DNA of 64,000 nucleotides from Magnetospira sp. QH-2 (GTDB lineage: Bacteria; Pseudomonadota; Alphaproteobacteria; Rhodospirillales; Magnetospiraceae): positions 124,001-188,000 of the forward strand of contig NZ_FO538765.1 in assembly GCF_000968135.1 (NCBI RefSeq), written 5' to 3'. Each line of letters begins with the position of its first letter. Position 1 is the stretch's first letter. Position numbers and translations under genes: made by a program. The notes beneath the pieces are model-generated. The model searched no databases, was not told where the DNA came from, and saw only the letters and a program-made list of their open reading frames with translations. Shown piece after piece: positions 1 through 8,760 of this stretch.

Positions 1-647
1 TTGGTCTGCACAACTATTTCACCTGGCAGACCCTGGCCGATAACCGCACCGCACTGATGGAGTGGAAAAACAACAACATGGTTTTCGCCAGTGCGGCCCT
101 GGTGGTGATCTATGCGGTGGTGGTCGCCTTGTCTTTGCCGGTGGCGGCGCTGATCACACCGGTGGCCGGTTTCCTGTTCGGCTTGATGGAAGGCGCGCTG
201 TACTCCCTGGTCGGTGCGACCATTGGCGCGGTGGCGGTGTTCTTTGCCGCTCGCTATGCCCTGGCCGACTTTTTTCATGCCCGGGCGGGCAAGGCCTTGC
301 ATCGCATGGAAGACGGATTCAAGGAAAACGCCCTGAGCTACATGCTGGTCTTGCGGTTGGTGCCGCTGTTTCCGTTTTTCCTGGTCAATCTGGTGCCGGG
401 GCTGTTGGGCGTGCCTTTCCGCGCCTATCTGATCGGCACGGTGATCGGCATGATCCCCGGCGCTTTTGTCTATGCCAGCGTTGGGAACGGCCTGGGCGCG
501 GTTTTCGATGCTGGGGAGACCCCGGACATGGGCATCATCTTCCAACCCGCGGTGTTTGGGCCCATTCTCGGCATTGCCCTTCTGGCACTGATTCCCGTCG
601 CTTATAAAGAAGTACAACGACGACGAAAAAAACGGGAGGCGCGCTGA
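1..647 (+). CDS. TVP38/TMEM64 (SNARE-associated, DedA-like) membrane protein, 5' truncated by window edge
   Basis: The reading frame is open from base 3, so the real start lies left of the window; 214 residues are visible. It is an integral inner-membrane protein with about five hydrophobic segments. The middle carries the family signature: a G-rich stretch (GxxxG around F-L-F-G-L-M-E-G), then R-L-V-P-L-F-P-F-F and N-L-V-P-G-L followed by G-T-V-I-G-M-I-P-G. The C-terminus is basic (QRRRKKREAR), as expected for a cytoplasmic tail. Members of this family are proposed lipid scramblase or transport proteins; the substrate here is unknown. Its stop overlaps the start of the next gene by one base (TGATG), so the two are translationally coupled. 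Confidence 0.85.
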   Translation, partial: GLHNYFTWQTLADNRTALMEWKNNNMVFASAALVVIYAVVVALSLPVAALITPVAGFLFGLMEGALYSLVGATIGAVAVFFAARYALADFFHARAGKALHRMEDGFKENALSYMLVLRLVPLFPFFLVNLVPGLLGVPFRAYLIGTVIGMIPGAFVYASVGNGLGAVFDAGETPDMGIIFQPAVFGPILGIALLALIPVAYKEVQRRRKKREAR

Positions 648-2053
648 TGGGTGAGCGGTCGGTCGATCTTTGCGTTATTGGGGCCGGTGCGGGCGGCCTG
701 TCGGTGGCTGCCGGGGCATCGCAGATGGGCGCCTCCACCCTTCTCATTGAAAAAGGCGTCATGGGCGGCGACTGCCTGAATTATGGCTGCGTCCCGTCCA
801 AGGCCTTGCTGGCCGCCGGTCATGCCGCCGATGCCATGCGCCGGGGAGAGCGATTCGGCATTACCGCGCAAGAACCGGCGATCGATCCCAAGGGGGTCTA
901 CGGCCATGTACAAGGAGTCATCGCCGGGATTGCTCCGCATGATTCACAGGAACGATTCGAAGGCTTGGGTGTCACCGTGCTGCGCGGCGCGGCGCGATTT
1001 GTCGACGGCGCCACCGTGGCGGTGGGCGATGACCGCATCCGGGCGCGGCGGTTTGTCATTGCCACCGGCTCTTCGGCCCTGGTTCCACCGATTCCCGGAT
1101 TGGACGGGGTGGACTACCTGACCAACGAGACCCTGTTCGATCTGCCCGCCATCCCCGAACATCTGCTGATCATCGGCGGCGGCCCCATTGGTGTCGAGAT
1201 GGCCCAGGCCCATCGGCATCTTGGGGCCCGCGTCACTTTGTTGGAAGCCGCCACCTTGATGCCCCGGGATGACCAGGAACTGGTGGATGTGGTGCGCAAA
1301 CGGCTGCGCGCCGACGGCATCACCCTTCACGAAGGCGCCAAAGTCACCGCCGTCGGCGCGGGACCCTCGGTCACCGTCGAGGGTGTCGGTGAAATTGCTG
1401 GGTCTCATGTGCTGGTGGCCGCCGGACGGCGCCCCAACATCGAAGGTCTGGACCTGGACAAAGCAGGCATCGCGGCGGATCGGGCCGGGATCACCGTGGA
1501 CGGCCGCCTGCGCACCACCAACAAGAAAGTTTTTGCCATCGGCGACGTGGCAGGGGGCATGCAGTTCACCCACGTGGCCGGATATCACGCCGGGATCATC
1601 ATCAAAAACGCCCTATTCCGCATGCCCGCCAAGGCCGACATGCGAGCCGTGCCCTGGGTCACCTACTCATCGCCTGAATTGGCCGGCGTGGGTCTGAGCG
1701 AAGAACAGGCGATGGCCAAGCATTCAAAGAACCTGCGGGTGCTGCGCTGGTCCATGGGCGAGAACGACCGGGCGCGGGCGGAAGCCGAGACCGAAGGTAT
1801 GATCAAGGTCTTGGTCACCAAGAAAGGCCAAATCCTCGGCGCCACCATCGTCGGCGCGCGGGCCGGGGAATTGATTCAGGTCTGGGCCCTGGCCCTATCG
1901 CAGAAGCTGAAGATCGGCGCCGTGGCACAGATGATCGCTCCCTATCCAACCCTGGGCGAGTTGAACAAACGCGCCGCCGGGACGTTCTATACGCCGACCC
2001 TGTTTTCCAAACGCACCCGCGGCATCGTGCGATTCCTGTCGCGCTTCGGCTGA
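647..2053 (+). CDS. FAD-dependent pyridine nucleotide-disulfide oxidoreductase, MerA/Lpd-like
   Basis: The 468-residue class I flavoprotein disulfide reductase has an N-terminal FAD motif (GAGAGG, residues 12-17), redox-active cysteines in CLNYGC (C43 and C48), a second nucleotide-binding motif (GGGPIGVE), and the late FAD motif around A-I-G-D-V-A. The C-terminal interface domain reads A-P-Y-P-T-L-G-E. It lacks the His of the HPT-x-x-E dyad of dihydrolipoamide dehydrogenase and resembles the P-Y-x-T pattern of mercuric reductases. There is no N-terminal HMA domain and no C-terminal cysteine pair, so mercury reduction is not supported. Coupling to a TVP38 membrane protein suggests a membrane-linked redox role; the substrate is unknown. 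Confidence 0.8.
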   Translation: MGERSVDLCVIGAGAGGLSVAAGASQMGASTLLIEKGVMGGDCLNYGCVPSKALLAAGHAADAMRRGERFGITAQEPAIDPKGVYGHVQGVIAGIAPHDSQERFEGLGVTVLRGAARFVDGATVAVGDDRIRARRFVIATGSSALVPPIPGLDGVDYLTNETLFDLPAIPEHLLIIGGGPIGVEMAQAHRHLGARVTLLEAATLMPRDDQELVDVVRKRLRADGITLHEGAKVTAVGAGPSVTVEGVGEIAGSHVLVAAGRRPNIEGLDLDKAGIAADRAGITVDGRLRTTNKKVFAIGDVAGGMQFTHVAGYHAGIIIKNALFRMPAKADMRAVPWVTYSSPELAGVGLSEEQAMAKHSKNLRVLRWSMGENDRARAEAETEGMIKVLVTKKGQILGATIVGARAGELIQVWALALSQKLKIGAVAQMIAPYPTLGELNKRAAGTFYTPTLFSKRTRGIVRFLSRFG

Positions 2054-2073
2054 GCTTGCCGCATCATTCGGGA

Positions 2074-3483
2074 ATGAGCGATTCCAATGTCAGCACTCCC
2101 TCCTTCGCCACCGGGCTGTCGGCCCGGCTGTTGCTGTTGATCGTCGCGCTCATTTTGCTCAGCGAAGCGTTGATCTACGTGCCGTCCATTTCCCGCTACC
2201 GCCGGGCCTGGTTGCAAGAGCATCTGGCCGCCGGACATCTGGCTTCCCTGGCCCTGGAAGCCACGCCGGATCAGATGGTCGACGAGGAACTGCGCGACCG
2301 GTTGCTGTTCCATGCCGGGGCCCATGGGGTGGCGATCCAACGCGAGGGTGCCCGCTTCTTGGCCCTGTCCGCCGATATGCCCCCGGCGGTGGACGAGACG
2401 GTGAGCCTGGACCGGGAAGACTGGTTCTATTGGATTCAAGGTGCCTTCGAGACTCTCGATCGGGAGGGCAGCCACGTGTTGCGGGTGATGGGTAAATCCC
2501 CCAAGGCCATGGAGGCGCGGGTGGAAGTGGTGCTGGACGAAGCTCCGCTGCGGTCGGAGATGCGCGGTTATTCACGGCGGATTTTGCTGCTCTCGCTGGT
2601 GATATCGGCGGTCACGGCGGTTTTTGTCTATCTGGGCCTGCATTGGATGATGGTGCGGCCCATGCGGCGGATCACCGCCAGCATGGTGGCCTTCCGTGGC
2701 GACCCAGAAGGGGATGGTCACCGGCTGCCCGATACCGACCGACAGGATGAAATCGGCGTTGCTCAGCGGGCTTTGGCGCAAATGGAAGAGGATGTTCGCT
2801 CCGCCCTTCGGCAAAAGGCCCGACTGGCGGCCCTGGGCGGGGCGGTGACCAAGATCAACCATGATCTGCGCAATTCCCTGGCCACGGCCATGTTGGTCTC
2901 GGACCGTCTGGCAGCCAGCGCCGATCCGGATGTCCGCGAGATCACGCCGAAACTGATTCGCTCCATTGATCGGGCGGTCGCCTTGTGCAGCCATACCCTG
3001 GACTACGCCGGAGAACGGGACGTGCCTCTTTTCAAGGAACGCTTCTACCTGACCGATCTGGTACAGGATGTGATCGCCGGGTTGGTCATCGACCGGGATG
3101 GCGACGGCGAGGTCTTGGCCCATGTTCCGCCGATGCTGGAACTGGTGGCCGATGAAGGGCAGTTGCACCGGGCCTTGACCAATATCGGGCGCAATGCGCT
3201 GCAAGCGGGGGCAAAACACGTTACCATTGAGGCTCACGACCGCAATGGCATCGTCGTGATTGCCATCACCGATGACGGCCCCGGTCTGCCGCCCAAGGCC
3301 CAGGACAAGCTGTTCCAGCCCTTTGCCGGTTCGGCACGCAAGGACGGCACCGGATTGGGATTGGTCATTGCCCGCGACGTGGCGCGCGCCCATAACGGGG
3401 ATCTGGTACTGGACCGCACCGGCGCGGAGGGAACGGTGTTCACCTTATCCCTGCCCCCTGGCGAAGAGGATGAAATCACATGA
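2074..3483 (+). CDS. Membrane sensor histidine kinase (HAMP, HisKA-like, HATPase)
   Basis: An N-terminal transmembrane helix (about residues 18-40) is followed by a periplasmic region of about 125 residues and a second helix near residue 180. A HAMP-like linker (R-P-M-R-R-I) leads to the phosphoacceptor box I-N-H-D-L-R-N-S-L, with His263 the predicted site. The ATPase domain shows an N box (N-I-G-R-N-A-L), a G1 box (D-D-G-P-G-L) and a G2 box (G-T-G-L-G-L). I chose the ATG at 2074 over the TTG six codons upstream because family proteins begin close to the first helix. No response regulator is adjacent, so the partner is elsewhere. The stop overlaps the next start by four bases (ATGA). Confidence 0.85.
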   Translation: MSDSNVSTPSFATGLSARLLLLIVALILLSEALIYVPSISRYRRAWLQEHLAAGHLASLALEATPDQMVDEELRDRLLFHAGAHGVAIQREGARFLALSADMPPAVDETVSLDREDWFYWIQGAFETLDREGSHVLRVMGKSPKAMEARVEVVLDEAPLRSEMRGYSRRILLLSLVISAVTAVFVYLGLHWMMVRPMRRITASMVAFRGDPEGDGHRLPDTDRQDEIGVAQRALAQMEEDVRSALRQKARLAALGGAVTKINHDLRNSLATAMLVSDRLAASADPDVREITPKLIRSIDRAVALCSHTLDYAGERDVPLFKERFYLTDLVQDVIAGLVIDRDGDGEVLAHVPPMLELVADEGQLHRALTNIGRNALQAGAKHVTIEAHDRNGIVVIAITDDGPGLPPKAQDKLFQPFAGSARKDGTGLGLVIARDVARAHNGDLVLDRTGAEGTVFTLSLPPGEEDEIT

Positions 3484-4253
3484 GTACTTGGGATCCGGAA
3501 CAATACCTTCGCCATGCCAGTGCGCGTCTGCGTCCGGCGGTGGATCTGCTGGCCCGCGTGGGAGCGGACTCTCCGGACCGCGTGATGGACCTGGGCTGCG
3601 GCACGGGCATTTCAACCCGACTGCTGAGCACCCGCTGGCCCGGCGCGCGAGTCACCGGTTTGGATAATTCGCCCCGTATGCTGGCCAAGGCGCGCGCCGA
3701 GGGTGGGGACGTGGACTGGGTGGAAGGCGATGCGGGTACCTGGAGTCCCGACAGGCCGGTGGATCTGCTGTTCAGCAATGCCGTCTTGCACTGGCTGCCT
3801 GATCACGGGTCCTTGCTGCCAAAAATGATGTCCTTTGTGGCGCCTGGGGGCTGGTTAGCGATCCAGATGCCGCGATTCGGCGAACTGCCCGCCCACAAGG
3901 CCCTTGCCATGGTGGCCGATAGCGCCCTTTGGGAAGACCAACTGGCCGATGCCGTGCCGCCGAGTCCGGTGTTATCGATCAGTGCCTATTACGATCTGCT
4001 CTCCCCGTTGGGCAAAGAGCCGGATATCTGGGAGACCGAGTATCAACATGTGCTGGCAGGCGAGGATCCGGTGCTTGATTGGGTTATGGGCACGGCCATG
4101 CGGCCCTATCTCAGCGCCTTGACCGACCCGGAGGACCAGGCCGCCTTTGTCGAGCAATGCCGGGGCGCCCTGGCCGCGGCCTATCCGCCGCAATCGGACG
4201 GACGGACCCTGTTGCCCTTCCGACGGATCTTTATTGTCGTGGAAAAACAATGA
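3480..4253 (+). CDS. tam: Trans-aconitate 2-methyltransferase
   Basis: The 257-residue class I SAM-dependent methyltransferase transfers a methyl group to trans-aconitate, a by-product that inhibits aconitase. The Tam N-terminal signature is visible (W-D-P-E-Q-Y-L-R-H, then R-x-R-P-A-x-D-L-L-A-R-V). The SAM-binding motif is D-L-G-C-G-T-G, followed by the acidic loop G-L-D-N-S, then S-N-A-V-L-H-W-L and P-G-G-W-L-A-I-Q-M-P. Length and order match Tam throughout. It overlaps both the kinase gene upstream and the SemiSWEET gene downstream by four bases, placing it in the middle of a chained operon. Confidence 0.88.
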   Translation: MSTWDPEQYLRHASARLRPAVDLLARVGADSPDRVMDLGCGTGISTRLLSTRWPGARVTGLDNSPRMLAKARAEGGDVDWVEGDAGTWSPDRPVDLLFSNAVLHWLPDHGSLLPKMMSFVAPGGWLAIQMPRFGELPAHKALAMVADSALWEDQLADAVPPSPVLSISAYYDLLSPLGKEPDIWETEYQHVLAGEDPVLDWVMGTAMRPYLSALTDPEDQAAFVEQCRGALAAAYPPQSDGRTLLPFRRIFIVVEKQ

Positions 4254-4507
4254 CCGATCCCGTCTCCCTCGTCGGCTTTGCCGCCGCCGCCTGTACCACC
4301 CTGGCCTTCCTGCCACAGGTGATCAAGACTTGGCGGACCCGCTCCACCGAGGATATTTCGCTGATCATGTTTCTGGTGCTTTGCACAGGAATCGGGCTGT
4401 GGCTGATTTACGGGCTGCTGACCGGCGACCATCCGCTGATCCTGGCCAATGGGGTGACTCTGGTGTTGGCCGGAATCATCTTGTTCTTCAAGCTGCGGCA
4501 CGGCTAG
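4250..4507 (+). CDS. SemiSWEET-type PQ-loop sugar transporter
   Basis: An 85-residue protein with three transmembrane helices, the size of a bacterial SemiSWEET, which works as a dimer in the inner membrane. The PQ-loop signature is visible (T-L-A-F-L-P-Q-V-I-K-T-W-R-T-R-S-T-E-D-I-S), followed by L-W-L-I-Y-G-L and N-G-V-T-L. The ATG at 4250 overlaps the tam stop (ATGA); an in-frame upstream extension inside tam is not part of the gene. The TAG stop at 4505-4507 is the left terminus of repeat R1, so the last residues (K-L-R-H-G) may have been shaped by that insertion. Confidence 0.85.
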   Translation: MTDPVSLVGFAAAACTTLAFLPQVIKTWRTRSTEDISLIMFLVLCTGIGLWLIYGLLTGDHPLILANGVTLVLAGIILFFKLRHG

Positions 4508-4616
4508 ATCACGTCGTGTTTGATCGGATTCGATCAAACATGAAAAACGTGATCGATCCCAATAGAGTCACGCCTATCCAACGGGTCCAATTGATCCCGG
4601 CAGGCGCGAACGCCTA
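4505..4616. repeat. R1 repeat, copy 1 (double-hairpin element flanked by TA)
   Basis: The element is bounded by TA at both ends (4505-4506 and 4615-4616). Hairpin 1 pairs GATCACGT at the left with ACGTGATC near 4546-4553, around an inner perfect 8-bp stem TTTGATCG/CGATCAAA (4519-4526 and 4531-4538) with loop GATT. A weaker hairpin 2 follows (CGCCT...AGGCG around GGGTC/GATCCC). Related copies lie at 48513-48593 and, inverted, at 59663-59767. This copy fills exactly the space between two convergent genes and provides the TAG stop of both, and could act as a bidirectional terminator. Confidence 0.8.
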
Positions 4617-4988
4617 ATCAGCGGGGCCATCCGCCGTTTCCAGCCAGGTCCAGGCCTCGTCTTCGCGCGATAGGTCGAAGTATCGAGTCTCTCCCGGATG
4701 GAATTCTTCGATGGCCTGGGCCAGGAAGCGCTCCCAAACGGAATCGCCCACGACCGCCAATAGTTCCAGATCCCGCCAATGGTGCAAGCCGAACAGGAAA
4801 TCGTCCCACATGGCATGCAGATCGGCGCCCTTGAAACCGTCCATATCGAACAGCAACCGCACTTGTCCGTACCGGGCGGTCAGTTCCTCGAGCTTGGGCA
4901 AGAGGCTCTCGTAGTCCTCATGGTGCAGGTGGCCTCTGGCCCGCACGCCTATTACCCGTCCCCGGCTTCGTTTGAGAATATCGAACAT
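4614..4988 (-). CDS. SpoIIAA-like/STAS-fold protein
   Basis: A 124-residue soluble protein beginning M-F-D-I-L-K-R-S-R-G-R-V-I-G-V-R-A-R-G. The pattern fits the SpoIIAA-like (DUF3478-type) family: a strand-rich N-terminus, then Y-E-S-L-L-P-K-L-E-E-L, then R-L-L-F-D-M-D-G-F-K-G, W-D-D-F-L-F-G-L-H-H and a W-E-R-F-L-A segment. Family members are small cytoplasmic STAS-like proteins of unknown function, sometimes lipid-associated. It stands alone, convergent with the SemiSWEET gene. Its stop (TAG on the minus strand, CTA at 4614-4616) is the right end of repeat R1. Confidence 0.75.
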   Translation of the reverse strand: MFDILKRSRGRVIGVRARGHLHHEDYESLLPKLEELTARYGQVRLLFDMDGFKGADLHAMWDDFLFGLHHWRDLELLAVVGDSVWERFLAQAIEEFHPGETRYFDLSREDEAWTWLETADGPAD

Positions 4989-5468
4989 GGCATTGCTCCC
5001 ACAGTGACCTGCGGCAAAACCCGCTCCTTCATATATTATAACACCGATTGCCCATGGGAGCCATGGCCACGCTCTCGGAAGACGCGCTATTCATTGAGGT
5101 TTTTTCAATGAACAACACCGTTAAATTTGTGATATTCAGAGGCAATGGGCAGTTTGAGCTCTTTATGTGGGAATTAAAAACATCGCGCTTTTTTCGGTAG
5201 TAATACTTTTAGTGTGGTTTTTCTGTTTTTTTGGCCCCAATCAAGGCTTTCCGGGCAAAAAATGAGGAAATGCGGTTTGACTTTCGTCCGCGCCCCTTTA
5301 TAAGATCACATCCATATCTAGAGGTATCCGTGGCCGGTGGCTGCGGACACGGGCGCTCCGGCTTCATCCGCAAGCGCGATGTCCTTTCCCGCCATCGGGG
5401 GGTTGAGGACGGGCATCGTCGGGAGGAGTAGGGGCGTCGTTTGTAAACAAGGGGAACAGGAGTTCGGG
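4989..5468 (+). promoter_or_regulatory. Leader region of the cbb3 oxidase operon
   Basis: A 480-base stretch without a convincing gene, AT-rich between about 5030 and 5310, ahead of ccoN. It contains an inverted repeat CATTGA/TCAATG (5092-5097 and 5105-5110) with a 7-base spacer, a candidate FNR/FixK-type site at 5231-5244, and the ccoN ribosome-binding site near 5458. The promoter of SpoIIAA-like gene 4614-4988 must also lie in its left part. An open frame reaches upstream of ccoN but has no coding character. Confidence 0.5.
5231..5244 (+). promoter_or_regulatory. Candidate FNR/FixK-type anaerobox
   Basis: The 14-mer TTGGCCCCAATCAA matches 8 of the 10 conserved positions of the TTGAT-N4-ATCAA consensus, with a perfect right half. 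cbb3 operons are commonly activated by FNR/FixK under low oxygen, so the position 225 bases ahead of ccoN makes sense. The left half is degenerate and no promoter boxes were confirmed. Confidence 0.35.
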
Positions 5469-6938
5469 ATGAACCAAGCGACAGCAGCAGAGCCGGTCGC
5501 CTACAACGAGGAGGTCGTCAAGAAGTTCGTTGTGGCCGCCACGTTTTGGGGTGTCATCGGCTTTATCGCCGGTGTTTTTATCGCGGCACAGCTTGCCTTT
5601 CCGATTTTGAACCTAGGGCTTGAATGGACGACTTTCGGTCGTCTGCGTCCGGTTCACACATCGGCGGTGATCTTTGCCTTCGGCGGCAACATCATGCTCG
5701 GCACCTCATTCTATGTGGTGCAACGGACCTGTCGGCAAACATTGTTCGGCGGCAAGGGTCTCGGCAATTTCGTATTCTGGGGCTTCCAGCTGGTGATCGT
5801 GCTGGCAGCGGCCGGATATGTTCTGGGGATCACCCAGGGCAAGGAATATGCGGAGCCCGAGTGGTACGTGGATCTGATCCTGACGGTGGTCTGGGTGGCT
5901 TATTTGGTGGCTTTCGCCGGTACGCTGATGACTCGTCGTGAATCACATATTTATGTGGCCAACTGGTTCTATCTGGCCTTCATCCTGACCGTTGCGGTCC
6001 TGCATTTGGGCAACAACGCGACCGTGCCGGTGGCGCTGTTCGGTGGTGAATTCACCCGCAGCTACATTGCCTGGGCCGGCGTCCGCGACGCCATGACTCA
6101 GTGGTGGTACGGCCACAACGCCGTTGGGTTCTTCCTGACCGCTGGCTTCCTGGGGCTGATGTACTACTTCGTGCCCAAGCAGGCCAACCGTCCGGTGTAC
6201 TCCTACCGGCTGTCCATCGTGCACTTCTGGGCGCTGATCTTCCTATACATCTGGGCCGGTCCGCACCATCTGCACTACACGGCTCTGCCCGATTGGACGC
6301 AGACTCTGGGCATGACCTTCTCGATCATGCTGTGGATGCCGTCCTGGGGTGGCATGATCAACGGCATCATGACCCTGTCGGGTGCCTGGGAGAAGCTGCG
6401 GACCGATCCGGTGCTGCGCTTCTTGGTGACCTCCATCGCCTTCTACGGCATGTCGACCTTCGAGGGTCCGGCCATGTCCATCAAGGCGGTGAACTCGCTG
6501 TCCCACTACACCGACTGGACCATTGGCCACGTGCACTCCGGTGCCCTGGGCTGGGTTGCCTTCGTCAGCTTCGGCGCTTTGTACTACCTGTATCCGAAGC
6601 TGTGGAACCGTGAGCGCCTGTACAGCCTGCGGCTGGTATCCTACCACTTCTGGATCGCCACCATCGGCATCGTGCTCTACATCACTTCCATGTGGATCTC
6701 CGGGATCATGCAGGGCCTGATGTGGCGTGCTTACGACGAACTGGGCTTCTTGCAGTATTCGTTCATCGAATCCGTCGAAGCGATGCATCCTTACTACGTG
6801 ATCCGGATGCTCGGCGGCGTGCTGTTCGTGCTCGGCTCCCTGATCATGGTTTACAACTTCATCAAGACGGCCCGGGGCGATATCCGGCATGAAGAGGCTT
6901 TCGTTGAAGCCCCCCATGCCACCTCGGCCGCCGAATAA
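5469..6938 (+). CDS. ccoN: cbb3-type cytochrome c oxidase subunit I
   Basis: The catalytic subunit (489 residues) of the high-affinity terminal oxidase reduces O2 at a heme b3-CuB centre in the inner membrane. About 12 transmembrane helices are evident. Heme and copper ligand histidines appear in [21 protein letters not shown] and [10 protein letters not shown] chose the ATG at 5469 because an AGGAG sequence ends about 6 bases upstream and the encoded N-terminus (M-N-Q-A-T-A-A-E-P) matches family length; a longer frame from 5337 has no support. It is first of ccoNOQP and probably oxygen-regulated. Confidence 0.97.
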   Translation: MNQATAAEPVAYNEEVVKKFVVAATFWGVIGFIAGVFIAAQLAFPILNLGLEWTTFGRLRPVHTSAVIFAFGGNIMLGTSFYVVQRTCRQTLFGGKGLGNFVFWGFQLVIVLAAAGYVLGITQGKEYAEPEWYVDLILTVVWVAYLVAFAGTLMTRRESHIYVANWFYLAFILTVAVLHLGNNATVPVALFGGEFTRSYIAWAGVRDAMTQWWYGHNAVGFFLTAGFLGLMYYFVPKQANRPVYSYRLSIVHFWALIFLYIWAGPHHLHYTALPDWTQTLGMTFSIMLWMPSWGGMINGIMTLSGAWEKLRTDPVLRFLVTSIAFYGMSTFEGPAMSIKAVNSLSHYTDWTIGHVHSGALGWVAFVSFGALYYLYPKLWNRERLYSLRLVSYHFWIATIGIVLYITSMWISGIMQGLMWRAYDELGFLQYSFIESVEAMHPYYVIRMLGGVLFVLGSLIMVYNFIKTARGDIRHEEAFVEAPHATSAAE

Positions 6939-6949
6939 GGGGGGATGAC

Positions 6950-7678
6950 ATGAACCACGAGATATTCGAGAAAAACGTCATCCTTTTGGTGATCACCATT
7001 TTGATCACCATCTCCGTGGGTGGCTTGGTGCAGATCGTTCCGCTCTACACCATGGACTCAACCATCGAAAAGGTGGACGGGATGCGTCCCTATACACCTC
7101 TCGAACTGAAGGGACGGGATATCTACATCCGTGAGGGCTGCTACCTTTGCCACTCGCAGATGGTCCGTCCGTTCCGCGACGAGGCCGAACGCTATGGCCA
7201 CTACAGCCTGGCGGCCGAGAGCATGTACGACCATCCGTTCCAGTGGGGATCCAAGCGTACGGGTCCGGATCTGGCGCGTGTGGGCGGCAAGTACTCTAAC
7301 GCCTGGCATACCGCCCACCTGATCGACCCCCGGGCCGTTGTGCCTGAATCGGTCATGCCTCCTTATGCGTTCCTGGCCGAGAAGGAAATCTCCTTCCCGA
7401 CCATGCAGGCGCACATGAAGGCACTTCAGGTCGTCGGTGTTCCGTACACCCAAGAGCAGATCGACAATGCCATGATGGATTTCCAAAGCCAGGCCAATGG
7501 TGACGGCGACGATGCCGACACCGATGCCCTGGAAGCGCGGTATCCGAAGGCACAGATCGGCGACTTTGACGGTGATCCGTCCAAGGTCACCGAGATGGAC
7601 GCTCTGGTCGCTTATCTTCAAATGCTGGGGACGCTGGTGGACTTCACCACGTACGACGCGAAGATGGGTTATCGGTAA
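6950..7678 (+). CDS. ccoO: cbb3-type cytochrome c oxidase subunit II (monoheme cytochrome c)
   Basis: A 242-residue membrane-anchored c-type cytochrome that passes electrons to CcoN. One N-terminal transmembrane helix (about residues 9-30) is followed by a periplasmic domain with a single heme motif C-Y-L-C-H, preceded by R-E-G and followed by S-Q-M-V-R-P-F. A conserved [15 protein letters not shown] block and a late methionine-rich M-P-P-Y-A-F segment also match. It starts 11 bases after ccoN, with GGGGG upstream as ribosome-binding site. Confidence 0.97.
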   Translation: MNHEIFEKNVILLVITILITISVGGLVQIVPLYTMDSTIEKVDGMRPYTPLELKGRDIYIREGCYLCHSQMVRPFRDEAERYGHYSLAAESMYDHPFQWGSKRTGPDLARVGGKYSNAWHTAHLIDPRAVVPESVMPPYAFLAEKEISFPTMQAHMKALQVVGVPYTQEQIDNAMMDFQSQANGDGDDADTDALEARYPKAQIGDFDGDPSKVTEMDALVAYLQMLGTLVDFTTYDAKMGYR

Positions 7679-7722
7679 GAAACCGACGAGATAATCAGGC
7701 AACCGGAAGGAACGAACGTACT

Positions 7723-7872
7723 ATGGAAAGTTTGCAAGAACTCTACCAACTCGCCCGTTCCTTCTGGGTCGTCTGGTTGATGATTTTGTTCATAGGGATC
7801 ATCTGGTGGGCCTTTCGCCCCAAGAACAGAGGCTTGGAAGACCATGCCTCGATCCCGTTGAACGATGACTGA
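7723..7872 (+). CDS. ccoQ: cbb3-type oxidase small subunit CcoQ/FixQ
   Basis: A 49-residue protein found by reading between ccoO and ccoP: M-E-S-L-Q-E-L-Y-Q-L-A-R then one hydrophobic helix (F-W-V-V-W-L-M-I-L-F-I-G-I-I-W-W-A-F) and R-P-K-N. That is the standard CcoQ layout, a single-span protein that stabilises the CcoP association. A purine-rich AAGGAA lies 12-17 bases ahead. Position between ccoO and ccoP confirms identity. Confidence 0.9.
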   Translation: MESLQELYQLARSFWVVWLMILFIGIIWWAFRPKNRGLEDHASIPLNDD

Positions 7873-7890
7873 TTAATGGAGGGGAATGTC

Positions 7891-8745
7891 ATGGCGCAAC
7901 CCGAAAGAGACGCCCTGACCGGCACCGAGACCACTGGACACGAGTGGGACGGTATCCGGGAGTTGAATACGCCGCTTCCCAAGTGGTGGGTTTATGTCTG
8001 GTTTGCAACCATCATCTGGGCAATCGGTTACTATGTGGTCTATCCGTCTTGGCCGACCATGAACGATTATGTCAAGGGCATGTGGAACTACTCGTCTCGT
8101 GCACAGCATGATCAACATATGATGGCGGTCAAGGAATCCCAGGCTTCCTGGGCTGGCAAGTTCGAGTCGACTTCGGTGACCGAGGTCTACAACGACAACA
8201 CCTTGCGCAGCTATGCCATGGCCGGCGGCCAGTTCTTGTTCAACGAGAATTGTGCGCCTTGTCACGGTGCTAACGGGCAGGGCAATCCGGGTTACCCGGT
8301 GCTGGCCGATGATGACTGGCTGTGGGGCGGTAGCCTCGAAGCCATCGAGACCACCATCCGCTACGGTATTCGGTCCGGCCACGACGAAGAACGGGCCAAT
8401 GAAATGCCTGCCTTCGGTGCCGACGAACTGCTCAGCGCCGATCAGCTGGCACAGATGACCGATTACGTCCTGAACCTGGCTGGTCAGGGTGGCTCCGATG
8501 CGGGCAAGGATCTGTTCATCGAACAGTGCGCGTCCTGCCATGGTGAAGACGGCAAGGGCATGACCGATCTGGGCGGCCCGAATCTGGCCGACGGCATCTG
8601 GCTGTTCGACGGCGGCAAGGAAGGCATCATGGCGCAACTCAACAAGCCGACCCACGGGGTGATGCCCGCTTGGGAAGGTCGTTTGAGCAATGTGGCCATC
8701 AAGCAGCTGGCAATCTACGTGTCCACCCTCGGTGGTGGTCAGTAA
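7891..8745 (+). CDS. ccoP: cbb3-type cytochrome c oxidase subunit III (diheme cytochrome c)
   Basis: This 284-residue subunit takes electrons from the soluble cytochrome pool. The N-terminus carries the FixP signature (H-E-W-D-G-I-R-E-L-N-T-P-L-P-K-W-W), then one transmembrane helix and two cytochrome c domains with heme motifs C-A-P-C-H and C-A-S-C-H and their distal methionines (E-M-P-A-F and G-V-M-P-A-W). I chose the ATG at 7891 over that at 7876 because GGAGGGG sits just upstream of the former. A strong terminator follows, ending the structural operon. Confidence 0.95.
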   Translation: MAQPERDALTGTETTGHEWDGIRELNTPLPKWWVYVWFATIIWAIGYYVVYPSWPTMNDYVKGMWNYSSRAQHDQHMMAVKESQASWAGKFESTSVTEVYNDNTLRSYAMAGGQFLFNENCAPCHGANGQGNPGYPVLADDDWLWGGSLEAIETTIRYGIRSGHDEERANEMPAFGADELLSADQLAQMTDYVLNLAGQGGSDAGKDLFIEQCASCHGEDGKGMTDLGGPNLADGIWLFDGGKEGIMAQLNKPTHGVMPAWEGRLSNVAIKQLAIYVSTLGGGQ

Positions 8746-8760
8746 CACCAACATTTAAGG

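Noticed and set aside
2056-2073. TTG start for the histidine kinase
   Set aside because: An in-frame ATG lies six codons later and gives an N-terminus better suited to the first helix.
5092-5110. CATTGA/TCAATG inverted repeat as an FNR box
   Set aside because: Half-sites are seven bases apart, one more than the FNR/FixK spacing, and the position is 360 bases from ccoN.
5337-5468. Longer ccoN start at 5337
   Set aside because: The extra 44 residues lack family similarity, the start is GTG, and a clear AGGAG site serves the ATG at 5469.
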